From the NCBI GenBank assembly GCA_937991645.1, contig CALKPL010000025.1, forward strand, positions 186,001 to 250,000: DNA of 64,000 nt, in the 5' to 3' direction. The translations under genes were made by a program, and so were the position numbers. The notes below the pieces were generated by a model that saw nothing but the letters and a program-made list of their open reading frames with translations, did not search any database and had not been told where the DNA came from. Of this stretch, positions 9,141-17,762 are shown one piece after another. The stretch's first letter is position 1. Every line of letters starts with the position of its first letter. This DNA is from UMGS1783 sp900555065. GTDB taxonomy: Bacteria > Bacillota > Clostridia > Oscillospirales > UMGS1783.

Positions 9141-9298
9141 ATGAAATTCATGATTATTTATGAAAAAAATATAATAAAAAATAAAAAGGGCAAAAACCTG
9201 CCATACTGGAAGATGTGTAACATAATATTTTAAAATCGCACATTTTCTGGTAACGAACAGAGAACGCATTTTCGTTACAATAACATAGGCTGTTGCTA

Positions 9299-9327
9299 TT
9301 TACAAAGCTGGTGCGATCGTATATAAT
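9299..9327 (+). promoter_or_regulatory. Sigma-A promoter of the zinc-ribbon RDD gene
   Basis: TTTACA (9299-9304), a 17-base spacer and TATAAT (9322-9327), about 30 bases before the TTG start. Confidence 0.75.
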
Positions 9328-9357
9328 AGCAGCCAGAATATTAAGGAGGACAAGCGC

Positions 9358-9843
9358 TTGTTCTGTATACATTGCGGCGCGGATATCAGCGCTGAGGATA
9401 CGATTTGCCCAAACTGTCACGCGCAGCTGCACAATAACCAGATCCCGCAATTCCATCAAGCGGAGGAACACGCTCCTTTTTCCAAGCGTGCCTATGCATT
9501 TATGATCGACCTGTTGTTTATCATGGTGCTTTTCAGTCTCGTCACATCGATCATGCGCGTGCTGGGCATATACCTGCTCCCGGTATTGGTCGTCGTTTAT
9601 TTTGCGCTTGGCTGGTCGAGCGAAAAACAGGGGACGTTCGGCATGACACTGCAGGAAATAAAAGTATCCGATTTTGAAACCGGGGACAGAATTGCTTTTG
9701 GCAAGGCGTTGCTGCGCGCAGTCTGTATGCTCCTGTCAATTGCAGTTTTGTTTCTTGGCTGCCTTTTCATGTTCTGGGAGAAAAACGGCAGAATGCTGCA
9801 CGATCTGCTGGCGGGTACAATGGTTACCGTTCGAAATAAATAA
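9358..9843 (+). CDS. Zinc-ribbon and RDD domain membrane protein
   Basis: A 161-residue protein starting with a zinc ribbon (CIHCGADISAEDTICPNC, two CxxC pairs). A linker leads to an RDD domain from about residue 40, beginning AYAFMIDLLF, with about three membrane helices and the conserved aspartate and arginines of the family. RDD proteins are membrane proteins, some linked to Na+/H+ exchange. The function here is unknown. The start is TTG, supported by AAGGAGGA seven bases upstream and by the absence of another upstream start in frame. It is transcribed divergently from PFOR. Confidence 0.85.
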   Translation: MFCIHCGADISAEDTICPNCHAQLHNNQIPQFHQAEEHAPFSKRAYAFMIDLLFIMVLFSLVTSIMRVLGIYLLPVLVVVYFALGWSSEKQGTFGMTLQEIKVSDFETGDRIAFGKALLRAVCMLLSIAVLFLGCLFMFWEKNGRMLHDLLAGTMVTVRNK

Positions 9844-9851
9844 AAAATAAC

Positions 9852-9880
9852 TTGCATTATCCAAAAATCTATGCTATGAT
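9852..9880 (+). promoter_or_regulatory. Sigma-A promoter of secG
   Basis: TTGCAT (9852-9857), a 17-base spacer and TATGAT (9875-9880), placed between the RDD gene stop and secG. Confidence 0.7.
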
Positions 9881-9909
9881 ATTTCTACATGATTTTGGAG
9901 GTAATGGAA

Positions 9910-10152
9910 ATGACGGACAGTCTCTTGGCCAATATACTGGCGATCGTTTATATCGTTTTGTCGATCGCAATCATCGCATTGGTGTTGCTGCAGAAAGGGA
10001 AAACGGCCGGTATGGGCGCTATCTCCGGGGGCAGCGGAAATTATTTTGATACGAACGCAAACCGTACAAAGTCCGCAATTCTGTCCAAGATTACGGTATT
10101 TGTAGCGGTGTTGATCATTGTCCTTACCATTGTGCTGAATATTGTCGGCTGA
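9910..10152 (+). CDS. secG: Preprotein translocase subunit SecG
   Basis: An 80-residue protein with two membrane helices separated by the SecG signature loop (LLQKGKTAGMGAISGGSG). SecG is the small accessory subunit of the SecYEG channel in the cytoplasmic membrane. GGAGGT at 9897-9902 is seven bases before the ATG at 9910. The in-frame ATGs at 9889 and 9904 are too close to, or upstream of, that site. It has its own promoter and terminator. Confidence 0.93.
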   Translation: MTDSLLANILAIVYIVLSIAIIALVLLQKGKTAGMGAISGGSGNYFDTNANRTKSAILSKITVFVAVLIIVLTIVLNIVG

Positions 10153-10170
10153 AAAACAGGCGCGGACTGC

Positions 10171-10205
10171 GGAGCGGACCATACGGTTCGCTCCGTTTTA
10201 TTTTA
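10171..10205 (+). terminator. secG terminator
   Basis: GGAGCGGACC and GGTTCGCTCC form a 10-bp stem (one G-T pair) with a 4-base loop, followed by GTTTTATTTTAT. Confidence 0.88.
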
Positions 10206-10212
10206 TAAAAAA

Positions 10213-10243
10213 CAAGGCCGCCGGGCTTGTCCCGACGGCCTTT
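10213..10243 (-). terminator. prmA terminator
   Basis: AAGGCCG..GGG / CCC..CGGCCTT stem lies just after the prmA stop. On the minus strand it is followed by GTTTTTTAT. It stands back to back with the secG terminator between convergent genes. Confidence 0.82.
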
Positions 10244-10250
10244 CATCATG

Positions 10251-11159
10251 TTATGCTTGCGAAATTACGATACAGACCCATTCTTTCATTGTGTCTACAT
10301 ACAGGATTCGGAATCCGTTCTGGACAATGGCGTCCTGAACGTCCATTTCCCGTTCTTTTATAATTCCGGATAGAATGAGCACGGTATCCCGGCGGAGAAG
10401 GGGAGTCACGACGCCGAGCAATTCAATCACGACGTCGGCTACGATGTTGGCGGTTACCACATCGTAAGTTCCCTGCACGCCGGCGAGCAGATCGCCGCAT
10501 TCTGCCGTGAACCGGTCCGCTACGCCATTGAGCGCCGCATTCTCCCGCGCGGTTTTTACCGACTGCGCGTCGATATCCGTACACACCGCGTGGTCAGCGC
10601 CGAGCAGGAGAGCTGCAATCCCAAGAATCCCGCTGCCTGTGCCGACGTCCAGAACGGCCTCTCCGCCGCGTAAAATGCCCTCCAGCGCCCGCAGACAGAG
10701 AATGGTAGACTCATGCGTGCCTGTCCCAAACGCAGCGCCCGGCTCTATTTTGAGCACGATCTCGCCAGGCGTGGGGCGGTAGTCCTCCCACTCGGGAACA
10801 ACAACCAGCTTTTCACCCGGTTTGATTGGCTTGTAGAACGCCTTCCAGCTTTCCGACCAGTTGACGTCCGGAACCGCGCCGCTTTGCAGATCAAAGGAGA
10901 TTGCGTTTTTCTCCAGAAGTCTGGCTATGCTGGCAGCAAAATCGTCCGTTTTTTTTTCTGTATAGACGTGGATGCGCGCGTCGCCGCCAACTTTGTCCGA
11001 CAACTCCTTTTCAACAAGGTTAGTTCGCTGAACATAAACGTTATCAAACAAATCCGAGTAATCCTCAACATATAATCCGGAAATATCCAGTGTGTTGAGA
11101 AGTTCGGTAACGGCGTCCGTTCTGTCCGGTGCGACGGTCAGTACGATTTCATTCCACAT
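10251..11159 (-). CDS. prmA: Ribosomal protein L11 methyltransferase
   Basis: A 302-residue protein. PrmA trimethylates residues of ribosomal protein L11 using S-adenosylmethionine. The N-terminal half (1-120) is the L11-recognition region. The SAM-binding Rossmann domain shows GTGTHESTILCLRALE, LDVGTGSGILGIAA (motif I) and TANIVADVV (the N-x-x/PPY-like motif IV). The ATG at 11159 is chosen because GAAGGG lies 8 bases upstream; a TTG six bases earlier is too close. It is followed by a terminator and preceded by the nfn operon end on the same strand. Confidence 0.93.
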   Translation of the reverse strand: MWNEIVLTVAPDRTDAVTELLNTLDISGLYVEDYSDLFDNVYVQRTNLVEKELSDKVGGDARIHVYTEKKTDDFAASIARLLEKNAISFDLQSGAVPDVNWSESWKAFYKPIKPGEKLVVVPEWEDYRPTPGEIVLKIEPGAAFGTGTHESTILCLRALEGILRGGEAVLDVGTGSGILGIAALLLGADHAVCTDIDAQSVKTARENAALNGVADRFTAECGDLLAGVQGTYDVVTANIVADVVIELLGVVTPLLRRDTVLILSGIIKEREMDVQDAIVQNGFRILYVDTMKEWVCIVISQA

Positions 11160-11188
11160 GTGCAAAACCCTTCCGCAGTATAAGCGGC

Positions 11189-12583
11189 TTATTTGCTTTT
11201 GTTTTTGAGGTATTCGTCCATAGCTTTCGCCGCATCCTTGCCCGCACCCATGGCCAGGATAACGGTCGCTGCGCCAGTGACGGCGTCGCCGCCCGCATAT
11301 ACGCCCTCTCGGCTGGTCGCGCCCGTCGCTTCATCCGCAACAATGCAGCCCCACTTATTCGCTTCCAGGCCAGGGGTCGTGGTACGGATCAGCGGGTTGG
11401 GGGAGGTACCGATGGACATAATAACGGCGTCTACATCCAGAATGAAGTTGGAGTCCTTAACAGGTACGGGACGGCGGCGTCCGGAAGCATCCGGCTCGCC
11501 GAGCTCCATCTGAATGCATTCCATACCGGTGACCTGGCCGTTTTCATCGCCGATAATACGCAGGGGGTTGTTGAGGAATTTGAAGATAATGCCTTCCTCC
11601 TTGGCGTGGTGAATCTCCTCGCGGCGCGCAGGCATTTCTTCTTCGCTGCGACGGTAGACGATATAAACATTTTCCGCGCCCATTCTCTTGGCGCAGCGGG
11701 CCGCGTCCATAGCAACGTTGCCGCCGCCGACGACTGCGACGCTGCTGTTTTTCGATATCGGGGTATCGTAGCCTTCCTTATACGCTTTCATCAAATTGAT
11801 GCGGGTCAGGTACTCGTTGGCGGAGTACACGCCGTTGAGGTTTTCTCCCTCAATGTTCATAAACATCGGCAGACCTGCGCCCGAACCAATGAAAATTGCC
11901 TCAAATCCGGCTTCAAACAGGTCGTCGATCGAGAAAGTCTTACCGATTACCGTATTGGTTTCAATCTTTACGCCGAGCTTCTTCAGCCCTTCGACTTCCT
12001 GCGCAACAATGGCCTTGGGCAGACGGAATTCGGGAATGCCATACACAAGCACGCCGCCGGCAGCGTGAAACGCCTCAAAAATCGTCACATCATATCCGAG
12101 CTTCGCCAGATCGCCGGCGCAGGTAAGGCCGGCCGGGCCGGAACCGATGATAGCGACTTTATGGCCGTTCTTTTTGATATCCGGCGTCTTGCGTTCGCAG
12201 TGATTGAGGTAATAGTCCGCCGCAAACCGCTCCAGGCGGCCGATCGCGACAGGCTCGTTCTTAATCCCGCGCACGCACTTGGACTCGCACTGCGTCTCCT
12301 GCGGACATACGCGGCCGCAGACGGCGGGCAGGGAGTTGGTCTGCGTAATGATTTCATAAGCCTCCGCAAATTTGCCTTCGGCAATCTTGGAGATAAAGTC
12401 CGGAATCTGCACGCCGACCGGGCAGCCGTTCATACAGGGTTTGTTTTTGCAGTTGATGCAGCGGGACGCCTCCTCGACGGCCTGCTCTTCAGAATACCCA
12501 AGCGCGACTTCCAAATAGTTTTTATTGCGCACGTCCGGAGCCTGTTCGGGCATTGGAATTTTATTCGGTGCCATGTTAGCCAT
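11189..12583 (-). CDS. nfnB: NfnB / glutamate synthase small-subunit-like flavoprotein
   Basis: A 464-residue flavoprotein. The N-terminal two-cluster iron-sulfur domain (CINCKNKPCMNGCPVG and CGRVCPQETQCESKC) precedes an FAD dinucleotide fold (GSGPAGLTCAGDLAKLG, about 145) and an NADPH fold (GGGNVAMDAARCAKRMG, about 285). Alone it would be called glutamate synthase beta subunit (GltA/GltD-like). Its 8-base overlap with an NfnA gene marks it as the large subunit of the electron-bifurcating transhydrogenase, which couples NADH and reduced ferredoxin to NADP+ reduction. No glutamate synthase large subunit is nearby. Confidence 0.9.
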   Translation of the reverse strand: MANMAPNKIPMPEQAPDVRNKNYLEVALGYSEEQAVEEASRCINCKNKPCMNGCPVGVQIPDFISKIAEGKFAEAYEIITQTNSLPAVCGRVCPQETQCESKCVRGIKNEPVAIGRLERFAADYYLNHCERKTPDIKKNGHKVAIIGSGPAGLTCAGDLAKLGYDVTIFEAFHAAGGVLVYGIPEFRLPKAIVAQEVEGLKKLGVKIETNTVIGKTFSIDDLFEAGFEAIFIGSGAGLPMFMNIEGENLNGVYSANEYLTRINLMKAYKEGYDTPISKNSSVAVVGGGNVAMDAARCAKRMGAENVYIVYRRSEEEMPARREEIHHAKEEGIIFKFLNNPLRIIGDENGQVTGMECIQMELGEPDASGRRRPVPVKDSNFILDVDAVIMSIGTSPNPLIRTTTPGLEANKWGCIVADEATGATSREGVYAGGDAVTGAATVILAMGAGKDAAKAMDEYLKNKSK

Positions 12584-13424
12584 TGTTATGTACCCCCATT
12601 AATCTGCACTTGTGCTTTTCAACAGCGTCGTGTTCCTGCTTTTTAAAAATGGTCGAACGGCGAATCGCCTCGTCGTAATCTACCAGATGACCGTCGAAGT
12701 CCGGGCCGTCGACACAGGCGAACTTCGTCTCGCCGCCGACCGTAACGCGGCAGCAGCCGCACATGCCCGTACCGTCGATCATAATCGGGTTCATACTCAC
12801 AATGGTGCGTATGCCGTATTCCTTGGTCAAAAGGGAGACGTATTTCATCATGACCAGCGGGCCGATCGCAATGACGGTGTCATATTCCTTGCCGGACTCA
12901 AGCAGTCTCTTCAGCACGTCGGTCACCATGGCCTTTTCGACATAGGAGCCGTCGTCCGTGCACATGTAGAGATTGTTGGAGACTTTGCGCATCTCGTCTT
13001 CGAGGATGATGAGGTCCTTGGAACGGAAACCGGCGATCACGTCGACTTCTGCGCCGGCGTTGAACAGGGCCTTGGCCTGCGGATATGCAATCGCGCAGCC
13101 CACGCCGCCGCCGATGACGGCCACTTTCTTCATACCGTCGAAATGCGAAGCAATACCGAGAGGACCAACAAAATCCATGATATAATCGCCCTCGTTCAGT
13201 TCGCCGAGCTGCATGGTCGTCTTGCCGACCATCTGGAATATGATGGTTACTGTACCCTTGTCCCGGTCATAGTCCGCGACAGTGAGGGGGATGCGCTCGC
13301 CCTGCTCATCTACTTTCAAAATGATGAACTGGCCGGCCAAGGCTTTTTTCGCCACATTTGGCGCGTCGACATCCATGAGGATGACTTGGGGGTTTAGAAT
13401 TTTTTTCCTCAAAATTTTATACAA
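12576..13424 (-). CDS. nfnA: NfnA ferredoxin-NAD(P) reductase subunit
   Basis: A 282-residue protein of the ferredoxin-NADP reductase fold. FAD-binding RIPLTVADYD comes at about 50, the nucleotide-binding GGGVGCAIAYPQAKAL at about 105, and a C-terminal [2Fe-2S] binding region MCGCCRVTV..KFACVDGP near 215-240. It is the small subunit of NfnAB (also called sulfide dehydrogenase SudB). The TTG at 13424 gives MYKILRKKIL and lies 9 bases after AAGGAG. The TTG at 13433 directly abuts that site and was rejected. Confidence 0.9.
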   Translation of the reverse strand: MYKILRKKILNPQVILMDVDAPNVAKKALAGQFIILKVDEQGERIPLTVADYDRDKGTVTIIFQMVGKTTMQLGELNEGDYIMDFVGPLGIASHFDGMKKVAVIGGGVGCAIAYPQAKALFNAGAEVDVIAGFRSKDLIILEDEMRKVSNNLYMCTDDGSYVEKAMVTDVLKRLLESGKEYDTVIAIGPLVMMKYVSLLTKEYGIRTIVSMNPIMIDGTGMCGCCRVTVGGETKFACVDGPDFDGHLVDYDEAIRRSTIFKKQEHDAVEKHKCRLMGVHNNG

Positions 13425-13455
13425 AAATATCAACTCCTTGATATAATATACGAAT

Positions 13456-13869
13456 TCAGTTTACGCGCTGCAGATTCATCTGCGATCCCGTTCCGGTGTC
13501 GGTGAGGCTGAGCGTATCCCCGCTGATAACAAAGTCGTAACGTATTTCAAGCCCAGCCATGCGCATGACAAAGGTGCCGGACTCGCCGCCCTGGATCAGT
13601 TGGTAAGTCCCAGTGTTGGTGGCGTATATGCTCTCCATATACATACTGTCGTCCTGCGCAAAGTGGTATGTAAAATCGGTGTCGCCGGCGTTCGCAATAT
13701 TGGCAGTATATTTCCAGCTTCCTTGCAACAGGTCCTCGCCGCGGATAACGTCCCGAATGATAAAAAATCCGATAATAAACAGAATGATCGCCAGAATAAT
13801 CGCAATTGCGATAAATGCGCCCTTATTTTCTTTGATAATAGATCTTTTTTTCTTCGCTTGATTTTCCAT
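13456..13869 (-). CDS. Single-pass membrane protein with C-terminal beta domain, unknown function
   Basis: A 137-residue protein. A basic N-terminus (about 1-16) is followed by one strongly hydrophobic helix (about 18-40, IAIAIILAIILFIIGFFII) and an extracytoplasmic domain of roughly 95 residues. That domain is rich in beta-forming segments and resembles small lipocalin-like or DUF5640-like domains (LLQGSWKYTA, then repeated G-T-Y/F-x-M strands, ending LTDTGTGSQM). No catalytic motif is visible. It is 30 bases upstream of nfnA on the same strand, but the promoter arrangement is unclear. Confidence 0.65.
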   Translation of the reverse strand: MENQAKKKRSIIKENKGAFIAIAIILAIILFIIGFFIIRDVIRGEDLLQGSWKYTANIANAGDTDFTYHFAQDDSMYMESIYATNTGTYQLIQGGESGTFVMRMAGLEIRYDFVISGDTLSLTDTGTGSQMNLQRVN

Positions 13870-13959
13870 AGGCTGTACGCTCCTTTTATTTGCCGCAGTC
13901 TATTATTGTGCAAAAAGAAAGCGCGCGGTAAACACGCGCATGTCCACTTCGTAAAGGGA

Positions 13960-14259
13960 TTATTTCTTTAATGCGCGGTCAAGCCAGATCAGGCCGACGT
14001 CCAGGGCCGCGTAGATCCCGTTTTTCTCTGTTTTTTTGATGATTTTATCCTTGAGTTTCAAATCCGGGTCGGTGGACATAAGCGACATAGTGACGCGGGT
14101 AGGGAGGCTCAGGTCTTTCAGCGGCTCGGTATCTGTGATTTGCAGCATCAGGATATACTTTTCGGAAGGGTCACCATAGTAGAGGGTATTTTCAGAACGT
14201 GTCAGCGGCTTTCCCTTGTACATGAGGAAAAGCTCGTCTTTTGCTTTTTTTGTCGGCAT
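13960..14259 (-). CDS. Small conserved-looking cytosolic protein, unknown function
   Basis: A 99-residue soluble, charged protein starting PTKKAKDELFLMYKGKPL and ending YAALDVGLIWLDRALKK. It has no signal, membrane segment or metal motif. Balanced codon use, a GAGGT site before the ATG and a non-overlapping position support it as a real gene. No function is assigned. Confidence 0.65.
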   Translation of the reverse strand: MPTKKAKDELFLMYKGKPLTRSENTLYYGDPSEKYILMLQITDTEPLKDLSLPTRVTMSLMSTDPDLKLKDKIIKKTEKNGIYAALDVGLIWLDRALKK

Positions 14260-14421
14260 GATAATCGACCTCCAATTCCGGATTCATTCTAGCATAAAAC
14301 CAAAAGAAAGTAAAGAAAATTAGGCTCTATTAAATTTCGGTATTTCTTATACAAAATAATGCGCTGAAATAAGCGATATGCAGGTATTTGATTATACAAT
14401 AACGCAAATGGGAACATTTAT

Positions 14422-14450
14422 TTGCATATACAGGAAATATAAGGTATAAT
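14422..14450 (+). promoter_or_regulatory. Sigma-A promoter of the ABC-F gene
   Basis: TTGCAT (14422-14427), 17-base spacer, TATAAT (14445-14450), about 45 bases before the start codon. Confidence 0.75.
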
Positions 14451-14498
14451 AGTTTTACTTTATAATAAGGGCAGGATTACAGAACCTGATTGAAAAAT

Positions 14499-16052
14499 AT
14501 GAGCATTTTGGAAGTTAAAAATTTATCGCACAATTTCGGAGATAAGCAATTGTTCCAGAATACGGGACTGCAGCTCAACCGCGGGGATAAAATGGGGCTT
14601 ACCGGTCTTAACGGCGCGGGCAAGACAACGTTCATCAATATTTTAACGGGAACGGTTATTCCTGACGCCGGCAGCGTCAAATGGCATCCCAAAGTCCGCG
14701 TCGGATACCTGGATCAGCACGCGGCGGTGGACGAATCCCTGACGGTGCGCGCCTATCTGGCCGGCGCTTTTGCCGATTTATTTGAAACGGAGCGCCAGCT
14801 CAACGAGCTCAACGAAGCCATTTCTGTCTGTAAGGATGAGGAGGAGCTGTACCGGCTGTGCATAAGAGCGGGCGCGAAGCAGGAGCTGCTGGAGAGCCGG
14901 AATTTTTACGGGATCGACAGCGAGATTGATAAAATCGCGGCCGGTTTGGGTCTGGTTGCTTTCGGCATGGATACGAAGCTAGGCAACCTAAGCGGCGGCC
15001 AGCGCGCGAAAGTGATGCTTGCGCGTATGTTTCTGGAGGTTCCGGACGTTTTGATCCTGGACGAGCCCACGAATTTTCTGGACCGGGAACACATAGAATG
15101 GCTGACGAAATATCTTACCATTTTCAAAGGCTCGTTTATCGTCGTCAGCCACGACTATGCCTTTTTAAACAAGGTCGTCAACTGTATCAGCGATATTGAG
15201 TTCGGCGTCATCACGCGTTATAATGGAAATTTTGATAGCTTTCAGCGGCAGAAAGAAAGCCGCCGGGAGGAGTATATCAAGAACTACAACGCCCAGCAGA
15301 AGGAAATTGGAAAGCTGGAGGAGTATATTCAAAAAAACATCACGCGCGCATCCACCTCCGCCATGGCGAAAAGCCGGAGAAAGAAGCTGGAAAAAATGCA
15401 GGTTATGGAAAAGCCGGCGGATCAGCCCATACCTACGTTTGTGTTTGACTATACGCCGCCGGTCGGCAAAACGGTCCTGTGGGTCAACGATCTGCAGGTA
15501 GGCTACAGCGAGCCCTTGCTGCCGGAAATCAATCTCGTGCTCAAGCTTGGAGAAAAAATCGCCGTCACCGGGTTCAACGGCATAGGCAAATCCACTTTTT
15601 TGAAAACAATATGCGGCCTGTTGCCGCCGCTTTCGGGTGCGTACCGCTATCCGGATAAGCTGAAAATCGGATATTACGAGCAGGAGAACAACTGGGAGCA
15701 TCCGGATTACACGCCGTTTCAGGAGTTGAAGGAATCGTTCCCCAGGCTATCGGATAAGCAGGTACGCGGACATCTCGCGCGTTGCGGGCTCAGGCAGGAG
15801 CATATTATGCAGAAGCTGAACACCTTAAGCGGCGGCGAGCAGTCTAAGGTCAAACTGTGCAAGTTGACGTTGTCCCCGTACAATCTGCTGATTCTGGACG
15901 AACCCACAAACCACCTGGACGTAAACGCGGTCGCGCAACTCAAAACGGCGATTCGCGCCTTTGCGGGAAGCGTAATCTTTGTCTCGCACAGCAAGGAGTT
16001 TTGTGCGGAAACGGCGGACTGGACTTTTGATTTTGAGACGTTGTTCGACTGA
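14499..16052 (+). CDS. ABC-F family ATPase (tandem ATP-binding domains)
   Basis: A 517-residue soluble protein with two ABC ATPase domains. The first has Walker A GLNGAGKTT (about 38), LSGGQRAK and LILDEPTNFLD. The second has GFNGIGKST (about 362), LSGGEQSK and LILDEPTNHLD. The ABC-F linker with charged helices (about 245-310) lies between them. There is no membrane domain, so it acts as a ribosome-associated translation factor or resistance protein (YkpA/Uup/Ettl group), not a transporter. The RBS is weak; ATG at 14499 is preferred over an in-frame TTG at 14490. It is probably co-transcribed with the ComM-like gene 15 bases downstream. Confidence 0.93.
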   Translation: MSILEVKNLSHNFGDKQLFQNTGLQLNRGDKMGLTGLNGAGKTTFINILTGTVIPDAGSVKWHPKVRVGYLDQHAAVDESLTVRAYLAGAFADLFETERQLNELNEAISVCKDEEELYRLCIRAGAKQELLESRNFYGIDSEIDKIAAGLGLVAFGMDTKLGNLSGGQRAKVMLARMFLEVPDVLILDEPTNFLDREHIEWLTKYLTIFKGSFIVVSHDYAFLNKVVNCISDIEFGVITRYNGNFDSFQRQKESRREEYIKNYNAQQKEIGKLEEYIQKNITRASTSAMAKSRRKKLEKMQVMEKPADQPIPTFVFDYTPPVGKTVLWVNDLQVGYSEPLLPEINLVLKLGEKIAVTGFNGIGKSTFLKTICGLLPPLSGAYRYPDKLKIGYYEQENNWEHPDYTPFQELKESFPRLSDKQVRGHLARCGLRQEHIMQKLNTLSGGEQSKVKLCKLTLSPYNLLILDEPTNHLDVNAVAQLKTAIRAFAGSVIFVSHSKEFCAETADWTFDFETLFD

Positions 16053-16067
16053 TGGGAGGCCAGCAGT

Positions 16068-17603
16068 ATGGTATCCAGAGTAAAAGCCGCCGGGATCGAG
16101 GGCGTAAACGGCTACCTAATCGACGTAGAGGTTGACGTATCGCAGGGCCTGCCGTCCTTTGATATCGTCGGCCTGCCAGACGCCGCTGTGCGCGAATCCC
16201 GCGAACGGGTGCGCGCATCGATCAAGAACTGCGGTTTTGATTTCCCCGCCCGCCGCATCACGGTCAACATGGCGCCGGCTGACAAGAAGAAGGAAGGGCC
16301 GCTTTACGATCTTCCCATTTTTGTCGCAATTCTGGCCGCTACCGAGCAGCTTCGGGCCGATTTGCGCGATTATGCGTTTATCGGAGAACTTTCTCTGAGC
16401 GGCGAAATCCGGCCGGTACGCGGGGTTCTGCCCGTCGTCCTCGCGCTGCGTGACAGCGGCGTCCAGTCTGTATTCCTGCCCCGCGAAAACGCGGCGGAGG
16501 CGGGCGTTGCCGGCGGGGTTGAAATATTGCCGGCTGAGCACGTCTCACAGGTGATCGACCATGTGCTCGGCGTACTGCCTATCCAGCCTTTCCGTGCGGA
16601 CGATTCCATCTATTCTCCGCTGCCGGAGGATTTTCTAGACTTTGCGGACGTGGCGGGCCAGCTTATGCCGAAAAAAGCGCTGGAAACAGCTGCGGCCGGC
16701 GGCCATAACGTCTTGCTGATCGGTCCGCCCGGAACCGGCAAAAGCATGCTGGCCAAGCGCCTGCCCTCTATTCTGCCGGATATGACTTTTGATGAGGCGC
16801 TGGAGACGACGAAACTCTATTCCGTCAGCGGTCTGCTGAATCCCCGGCGTCCCTTTGTCAGCGTCCGCCCCTTCCGCGCGCCCCATCACACTATTTCCTA
16901 CGCGGGCATGGCCGGCGGTGGGAGTTCGCCCCGGCCGGGGGAACTTTCCCTGGCGCACAACGGCGTTCTGTTTTTGGATGAATTGCCCGAATATAATAAA
17001 AGCGTGCTGGAGGTGTTACGTCAGCCGCTGGAGGACGGTACGGTGCGCATCTCCCGCGTCTCCGCCGCGGTGGAATATCCCTGCTCTATTATGCTTGTCT
17101 GCGCCATGAACCCCTGCAAATGCGGTTTTTACGGGCATCCAACCAAAGCCTGTCGCTGTTCGCCGAAGGATATAGACCGCTATATCGGTCGGGTATCCGG
17201 TCCGCTGCTCGACCGTATCGACATTCAGGTAGAAGTCCCCGCCGTTTCGTTTGCCGACATGTCTCAGCGGGAAAAGGGCGAGGCCTCGGATGCGATCCGC
17301 AGGCGCGTCTGCGCCGCGCGGGAAATCCAGGTAAAGCGGTATGCCGGAACAGGCATCGCCTGCAACGCACGCCTGTATGGGGATCTGCTTCGCGATTGCT
17401 GCAAACTCGATGAAGACGCGTCGCTCCTGCTGAAAAGAATATTTGAAACGCTGGCACTGTCCGCCCGCGGTTACGACAGAATTTTGAAAGTCGCGCGTAC
17501 GATCGCAGACCTCAAAGCGCATGCCGACATTACTGCAGCGGATATTGCGGAAGCGGCGCAATACAGGGCGCTTGATAAAAAATATTTCCACTCGCATGTG
17601 TAA
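16068..17603 (+). CDS. YifB/ComM family Mg-chelatase-like AAA ATPase
   Basis: A 511-residue protein with the ComM architecture. The N-terminal LonC/ChlI-like domain (about 1-165) includes DIVGLPDAAVRESRERVRA. The Mg-chelatase AAA domain follows, with Walker A GPPGTGKS (about 223), RPFRAPHHTISYAG, Walker B VLFLDELPEY and the cysteine segment AMNPCKCGFYG. The C-terminal Mg-chelatase domain ends the chain. ComM-type helicases promote branch migration during recombination of incoming DNA. A GGAGG-like RBS lies 15 bases after the ABC-F stop, so an operon is likely. Confidence 0.92.
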   Translation: MVSRVKAAGIEGVNGYLIDVEVDVSQGLPSFDIVGLPDAAVRESRERVRASIKNCGFDFPARRITVNMAPADKKKEGPLYDLPIFVAILAATEQLRADLRDYAFIGELSLSGEIRPVRGVLPVVLALRDSGVQSVFLPRENAAEAGVAGGVEILPAEHVSQVIDHVLGVLPIQPFRADDSIYSPLPEDFLDFADVAGQLMPKKALETAAAGGHNVLLIGPPGTGKSMLAKRLPSILPDMTFDEALETTKLYSVSGLLNPRRPFVSVRPFRAPHHTISYAGMAGGGSSPRPGELSLAHNGVLFLDELPEYNKSVLEVLRQPLEDGTVRISRVSAAVEYPCSIMLVCAMNPCKCGFYGHPTKACRCSPKDIDRYIGRVSGPLLDRIDIQVEVPAVSFADMSQREKGEASDAIRRRVCAAREIQVKRYAGTGIACNARLYGDLLRDCCKLDEDASLLLKRIFETLALSARGYDRILKVARTIADLKAHADITAADIAEAAQYRALDKKYFHSHV

Positions 17604-17762
17604 TATTTAGCTCTGTAATCAAGATTTCATGTTTACATAAATCTGTGGAAAACCCTGTTGAAACTGTTGACAAACCCTTATGGTTGCGAAGTATTTGTAA
17701 TATACTGGCACAAAAAAGCCAGAATATTATGTAGAATATGTTAACTGGAAAAGGTGTGAATC

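Noticed and set aside
11129..12646. Long plus-strand frame opposite nfnB.
   Set aside because: Antisense shadow of a well-defined flavoprotein gene; no RBS or domain.
17640..17700. CTGTGGAAAACCC.. and TTGACAAACCC resemble DnaA-box or origin text and a promoter.
   Set aside because: Only one imperfect TGTGGAAAA and no box cluster, no dnaA/dnaN genes, and no well-spaced -10 for the TTGACA.
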